Positions 59,466 to 64,000 of a DNA stretch of 64,000 nucleotides are shown piece after piece. Position 1 is the stretch's first letter. Each line of letters starts with the position of its first letter. A program made the position numbers and the translations under genes. This stretch comes from Nemania diffusa. Its lineage: Eukaryota > Ascomycota > Sordariomycetes > Xylariales > Xylariaceae. Location of the stretch: contig JBBPUQ010000002.1 in NCBI GenBank assembly GCA_038501195.1, positions 6,339,001 through 6,403,000 of the forward strand, written 5' to 3'. The notes below the pieces were generated by a model, which saw only the letters and a list, made by a program, of their open reading frames with translations, was not told where the DNA came from and made no database searches.

Positions 59466-61368
59466 GTTGAAGTATCAACAGGCCCTGTCACAGGTTGCGT
59501 TATACTGCAAATATCAGAGGGCGGATAGTAGAACCTGCAGTCTCAAATGCAGCTAAGATCTGATGAGGTATTAGTCGAGGCGATCCGCGAACAAGCCGCG
59601 GCGGAGCCATCGTTGAAATAAACACCAGGAGAGCCTCGTCGCCCCGGCCACGCGTTCTCCGTCGGTCGCTTAACCGATCATGACAGACGACTTAGTCACC
59701 GTGGCCCATGTCACGCTCGTCACGGGTTACTCCAAAGAACCGGGGAATCGCAGAGGGGGGTTTTTTACCGGGGATGTGGTATCGTCGTAACGTGAACGGT
59801 GCATTGCTGCTTTTAGCCGGAGCGAAAACCTACCTTACTACCTGTTTTTGCGCGCCCTAAAAATAAAACACGGTTAATGGCTTGAGGCATGGGGATGATG
59901 ATTACTGTAAATGCGCCGTGGTGAGTAGGTAGTAGCCGTCTTCGATATTAAACGGGTTTAAGGGTTGATTAGGAAGCACGGTTGCTCTTGGTATGGGGGT
60001 TTATATCAAATACTATAGATCTATTTATTGTCATTGTGGTGAGTTTCGTTTCTATCCTAGAGTTGTGTTGCCATTACTACACCCTTCTGTCCTTTAATAA
60101 TATGCCTCTGTTGACACAAAATAGCCCGCATCAAAGCACGGATGAGCAGAAGGATATTGGCTTAGAGGGGCGGAATATGAACGTGTCGTGGTCGAGACTG
60201 TTGGGGTACCAAACATAGGGGGCCTGGCTATCGGTGTGGTGTTTGCTTTTACAGTCCTAATTATAAACCGCATATACTTAGTTGCAGAAGCTGCAGTCTA
60301 TAACTCGATAGCAGTCTGCCTCTCTCCTGCAAGGGCAGCGTTGTTATATACTGTGAACACGTGTTGAAGAATTGGTATGGAAGCCTCTGGGACTAGAATA
60401 TGGCCCTTATCTCACGAAACTGAGACGAGGTCATTGATAAGAACGACGTTTGTAGTGCCTACCACATAGTTGGGGCTATAGGAGTGTGAATCTGAATTAT
60501 ATGTTCAAATAAATTTCATTAATGCAGATATCTCTACGTAGAATTCCTACAAACGGAAAGCAAGGCAAGCTTGAGCAAACACTAAAAATGCCACAAGATA
60601 GGCTATCGTACGAGATTTGGTGAAGGGGGCTCTACTAGTCCTGTTGAGTGAGCATATCGTTGCTTCAAGTCATAACGCCGCATATTCTTTCATCTTGGTC
60701 TAATATTCTTTCTCTCGTCTTGCCCGGCCTGAATTGTGGCAGAGTGGCTACTCTCTTATCTCGGCGGCCTTCGGCTTGTCCTTGAATAGTTGGACTACAT
60801 CGCGCACGCCGTTAATTTCGAACGTTCCAGCACGTAGCATACATTTAATACAAAATTATCCAATGATATTTCGAGCGTCTCTAAAGAAAATGGTTATGAA
60901 AGAAGTGATTGATGGAAATAGTAAACGATCAAACCCGATAACGAGCTCCTTCAGGATAGTGAAATCCGGTTTAGGCTAGAAGAAAAGCGTCCTCTCTCAT
61001 AGCCTCAAAGACTCAAAGACGATGGAGAGTTATCTACCATGCATGGGTCATTGATTAGCAGATAGTGTGGAAGATTCAAGCGTTGAGCATTCGCTCTTTT
61101 AGTATTGACATTGCTACAAACTAGCAAGCCAACCCTAAGGCAATAATGGATTGGTAGCACAAACACGGAAATCTCGAGGACATTGGCATATGTGAGTATT
61201 AAGAAGTACGGCCAAGCTGAGAAGAAATACAAGCCGCGTGATGGTTGATTGATAGTGGGTGTGCTCCGTGGACTAAAGGGTTATTATGGGTTGGTAATAA
61301 ATGAATTGGTAAGGGCATGATATTTTTTAAGAATATCATCGACTGAATCACCGCTTTTATAATGATTA
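59466..61368. other. AT-rich intergenic region with a possible decayed coding fragment
   Basis: The first 400 bases upstream of the secreted-protein gene are mixed in composition; the rest is AT-rich. A minus-strand patch near 60741-60985 shows coding-like segments in different frames (separate entry). No intact gene was found. Confidence 0.5.
60741..60985 (-). pseudogene. Possible frame-disrupted coding remnant
   Basis: Minus-strand translation gives coding-like segments in more than one frame. An upstream one reads PDFTILKELVIGFDRLLFPS before a stop. A downstream one starts at an ATG and reads FEINGVRDVVQLFKDKPKAA before IRE and a stop. Stops and frame changes separate them, and no splice pair joins them convincingly. 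It may be a relic of a gene or chance; the family is not recognised. Confidence 0.2.
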
Positions 61369-62248
61369 TCAGCTGTAGATGGGATTCAACCGAGCAGAAC
61401 GCCGGGGGCCAAGGCCCATCCTTTCGGTCATCTCCTCAAACCTACTCCAATCCCCATACATAATGATTTCTAGATTTGATCGCGATATGTTTTCCCACAG
61501 ACAATGCGGCTTGGTCCACGCTAGTCCAAAGTCTAGAAGATAACCACCCTTGAAGTTCCGAGCATGAACATCGTTTATCAGGAGTTGGTTTCGATTCATC
61601 CATCTGACACCAGCCCGCATCTTCTTGTAGGTCCTCTCGTTCGGTTCTACGTCTTCTTCGATATACTCCTTTACTAAGGCTCTGACGGGGCTGCCCGCAG
61701 CTCTCTCGCGATACTCATCATGAAGAGGGATATCGCACCAAAGATCAATTCCGTATCCTGCCAAAACCTCCTCGTCGGCCTTCGTCAGCCCCATATACCC
61801 ATAACAATCGGCAATATCCTTTCGTTTTAACCCTTGAATCCTCCTCCTGGCCTCAATGTGGGCGTATGCGCGACATTCTGCATAGAACGGGTCAGTGTGG
61901 AATTCCAACTCTGAATCCGTCACGCGTTGATTACGTGTCGAACTAAGAAAATCCCTATTCGTTGAGGGATTAAAGAATTTAAACTAGAATTGATTAGTAA
62001 CTATGCAGTATTAAATTTTAGGAGCATGCCCTTCTTACAACTTTCAAAGCGTAGATTCTCGACCGAATCTTGACTTTGAACACATAACCTTGCCCGCTAG
62101 ACTCGGACGCGTCCCCTTGTCTACTTATGCACTCAAGCCATGTGATTGGAGATTCGCGATAGGGAAAAGCCTTTAATTTCGGGCCTGTACATTCGGGTAA
62201 CTCGGGAGCTGATAGTAGGCGGCGGTTTTCTGCAGTGTCGCTTGCCAT
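61369..62248 (-). CDS. FTA2-like protein-kinase-fold protein
   Basis: Fungal FTA2-family proteins have a shortened protein-kinase fold; the fission yeast member belongs to the Sim4 kinetochore complex, but the family is expanded in filamentous fungi with unknown roles. Two exons (62248-62039, 61983-61369) join in phase 0 to 274 residues. The N-terminal block LPECTGPKLKAFPYRES is followed by GQGYVFKVKIRSRIYALKVF, which holds the glycine-loop remnant and the lysine of the ATP site. Next come FKFFNPST and VTDSELEFHTDPFYAECRAY, hallmark stretches of the family. The catalytic-loop equivalent is NDVHARNF, with Asp and Asn retained, and a LLDFGLAWT segment stands for DFG. The ATG with an ACAATGG context was preferred over an upstream TTG-led extension. 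Whether it is an active kinase is unknown. Confidence 0.82.
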
Positions 62249-64000
62249 TGTTGACACACTTGGATTTTCAAAAGTCAACAATAAACACTAGTTAGAGATA
62301 GGGATAAGGGAAGGGGACCGGCGATGGTCCATCAGATGGAGAGACTACGCCACAATCCACTCATCTATTGTGATACGTCGGGTGCTACCACAAAACATGT
62401 AGATACACTAGAATTACTATACGATAGCATTAAAGTTCTGTCATTTTGAACTCTTTCTATCTTGATGATAAAATCGACTATGTCCCATTGACCTATCCCA
62501 CCCGACTCGTCATACTATCTACTAGGTGTTTTTCAAGGAATAAAGTCGGCAACAGAAGAGGCGCTTATAGATCCCTAGGGGTATTTGTGTTAAATATCAC
62601 TAACATATAAAACAGGCATATAAGTAGAACCCCCCCCCCCCCCCCCCCCCCCCCCCGATTAATCGGAAATAACTAGTATTTAGCCCTACCCCTATAGGGT
62701 TACTTAGCTTCTACCTAGCATTATCTATATATGTGACTTATCTTCACTCTGGACTGAATCTCCTGATAGTGGCCAAACGCTTTGCATTCTAATCAAACCA
62801 TTCGTATCCGTAGGGGTTGTCTGATTCCTTGAAATTTTGCTAAGAAACTGATATCAGCGAAGATAACAACGATGAAGGTTTGATAAAGCAGGCTGTAGAT
62901 CACATGTGCAAGTTGGCTAGGGATTACTAACATTTGTAAGATAAATACTATCGAGAATCTTGATATGTGTAAGACGGCTATACTTACTGTTATTATCCTA
63001 GGTATTGTAAACAAAGCTAATAAATTCCCATAAAGGAATGTGGGTGTGTAAAATAAAGAATCAAAATACAAAAGCAAACATTCCCATCAAATAAATCAAC
63101 ATCTAGAGATAAGTTTTTTTATTTATTCTCCCCCCCTTTTCGCTTTAAAAACAACAATACCTAAAGATACACGTATAGAGTAGTGCGGCTGAAGCCTGTT
63201 AATTAGTGGCGGTCCTACAAATGTTAAAGAGTTGCTGTAGAAACCTCTAGTACTAGTGTGTCTTTGAGTTTAAAATGCCCCTACTTGAAGAATATACGGC
63301 TACATCACTTTTAATTATAGTAGAGCGACTTTACACCGAGAATAGCTAGTATATTGGTTTTTATGTTGGCGTGTTGGGGGATTAAATCGACCTCGACAAG
63401 GTTCAGGAGGAATTTCTTCAGGCATCAGGATCACCCTTGACTTCGAAAAATAACAGGGCGGAGCTATGGCGGAGTTAACGTTCAGGTTTATAGTGCGTGG
63501 TTAAGCCACATTTCAAGCTATAGGCTTGTAGCTGTGCTATAAGAATCGTGCAGCAAAACACTTCATACTTTTATTACATAGGAAATTTACCTATAATTTT
63601 ACTCGCATAGGCTTTTTGGTGTTTTAGTTTAAATTTTGGTTCGTCGGCTTTATAACGCCTCTATATGGCAAAATACCCGTCGATACATAATTAGATGTAA
63701 ACTAGATATTAAGCTGTAAACGGTGCCGGGAAAAATCTCCGAGGTCCGAAAATTTAAAGGAAAGAAAATGCTGTGAATATTATGCATGGTTAGGAAGGGA
63801 TATTAATTCTTTAGTTTTGGGTACTAATTTGATGTATAATATGCCTACGTAGAATCAAGGGCACTAAACTACCACTAATTATCTCCAAGTAAGTTGGGTA
63901 GCAAAGTCAGGGCTCTTTGCTGCTTGCGAACTCGGCGGGAGTGAACTACTCAATGTTGCACAGCAGGGTATCTATCTGACGAACGGGTTAGTAAATCGGA
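62249..64000. other. AT-rich gene-free right end
   Basis: No frame with coding character was found; a 94-codon minus-strand frame near 63077-62793 is AT-driven and hydrophobic by composition. The stretch contains a long C homopolymer and several TA-rich runs. Confidence 0.5.
62630..62656. repeat. Poly-C tract of 27 bases next to a palindrome
   Basis: An uninterrupted run of C is followed directly by the 12-base palindrome CCGATTAATCGG, whose first two bases belong to the run. The opposite strand could form a G-quadruplex. The exact length may be unreliable in any assembly. Confidence 0.85.

Overview
This window is nuclear DNA of a filamentous ascomycete (Pezizomycotina). Sordariomycetes, perhaps Xylariales, is an inference from protein style and gene set only. 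The signs are short GT..AG introns with CTAAC-like branch points, moderately GC-rich exons in more AT-rich intergenic DNA, and typical fungal families: a HET-domain protein, an NRPS-like reductase, medusa, an APSES factor, FTA2-like and 2EXR proteins. All gene models were spliced by hand from reading frames and splice consensus.

Left part (1-14.5 kb): an unassigned open frame runs off the left edge on the minus strand, then about 4 kb holds no convincing gene. Next come a four-exon HET-domain gene (4815-7296), a minus-strand short-chain dehydrogenase (8164-9153) and a nine-exon NRPS-like adenylation-carrier-reductase gene (10656-14533). The last two are transcribed divergently from a 1.5 kb spacer with two sharp palindromes. 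They look like a minimal reductive specialised-metabolism module, with the HET gene beside it.

Central housekeeping block (16-30 kb): a large GYF-domain protein, a TTC27/Emw1-type TPR protein, and on the minus strand a medusa (MedA/Acr1/Ren1) developmental regulator of four exons. Upstream of medusa lie 12.3 kb without a recognisable gene (30.1-42.3 kb).

Right block (42-59.5 kb): a Met8-type sirohaem enzyme, a Vac1/Pep7 double-FYVE endosomal tether, a 2EXR-domain protein, a Fta1/CENP-L kinetochore protein, an Mbp1-type APSES/ankyrin cell-cycle factor, a LYR-motif (Cup1-like) protein, a GNAT acetyltransferase and a small predicted secreted protein. The right end (59.5-64 kb) is AT-rich and holds an FTA2-like protein-kinase-fold gene, a possible decayed coding fragment and a 27-base C tract.

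I see no rRNA, convincing tRNA, intact transposon or CRISPR. The points most worth following up are the divergent NRPS-like/SDR pair with its palindromes, the long empty region and long same-strand ORFs upstream of medusa, and a stop-free intron of 63 bases in the Mbp1-type gene.
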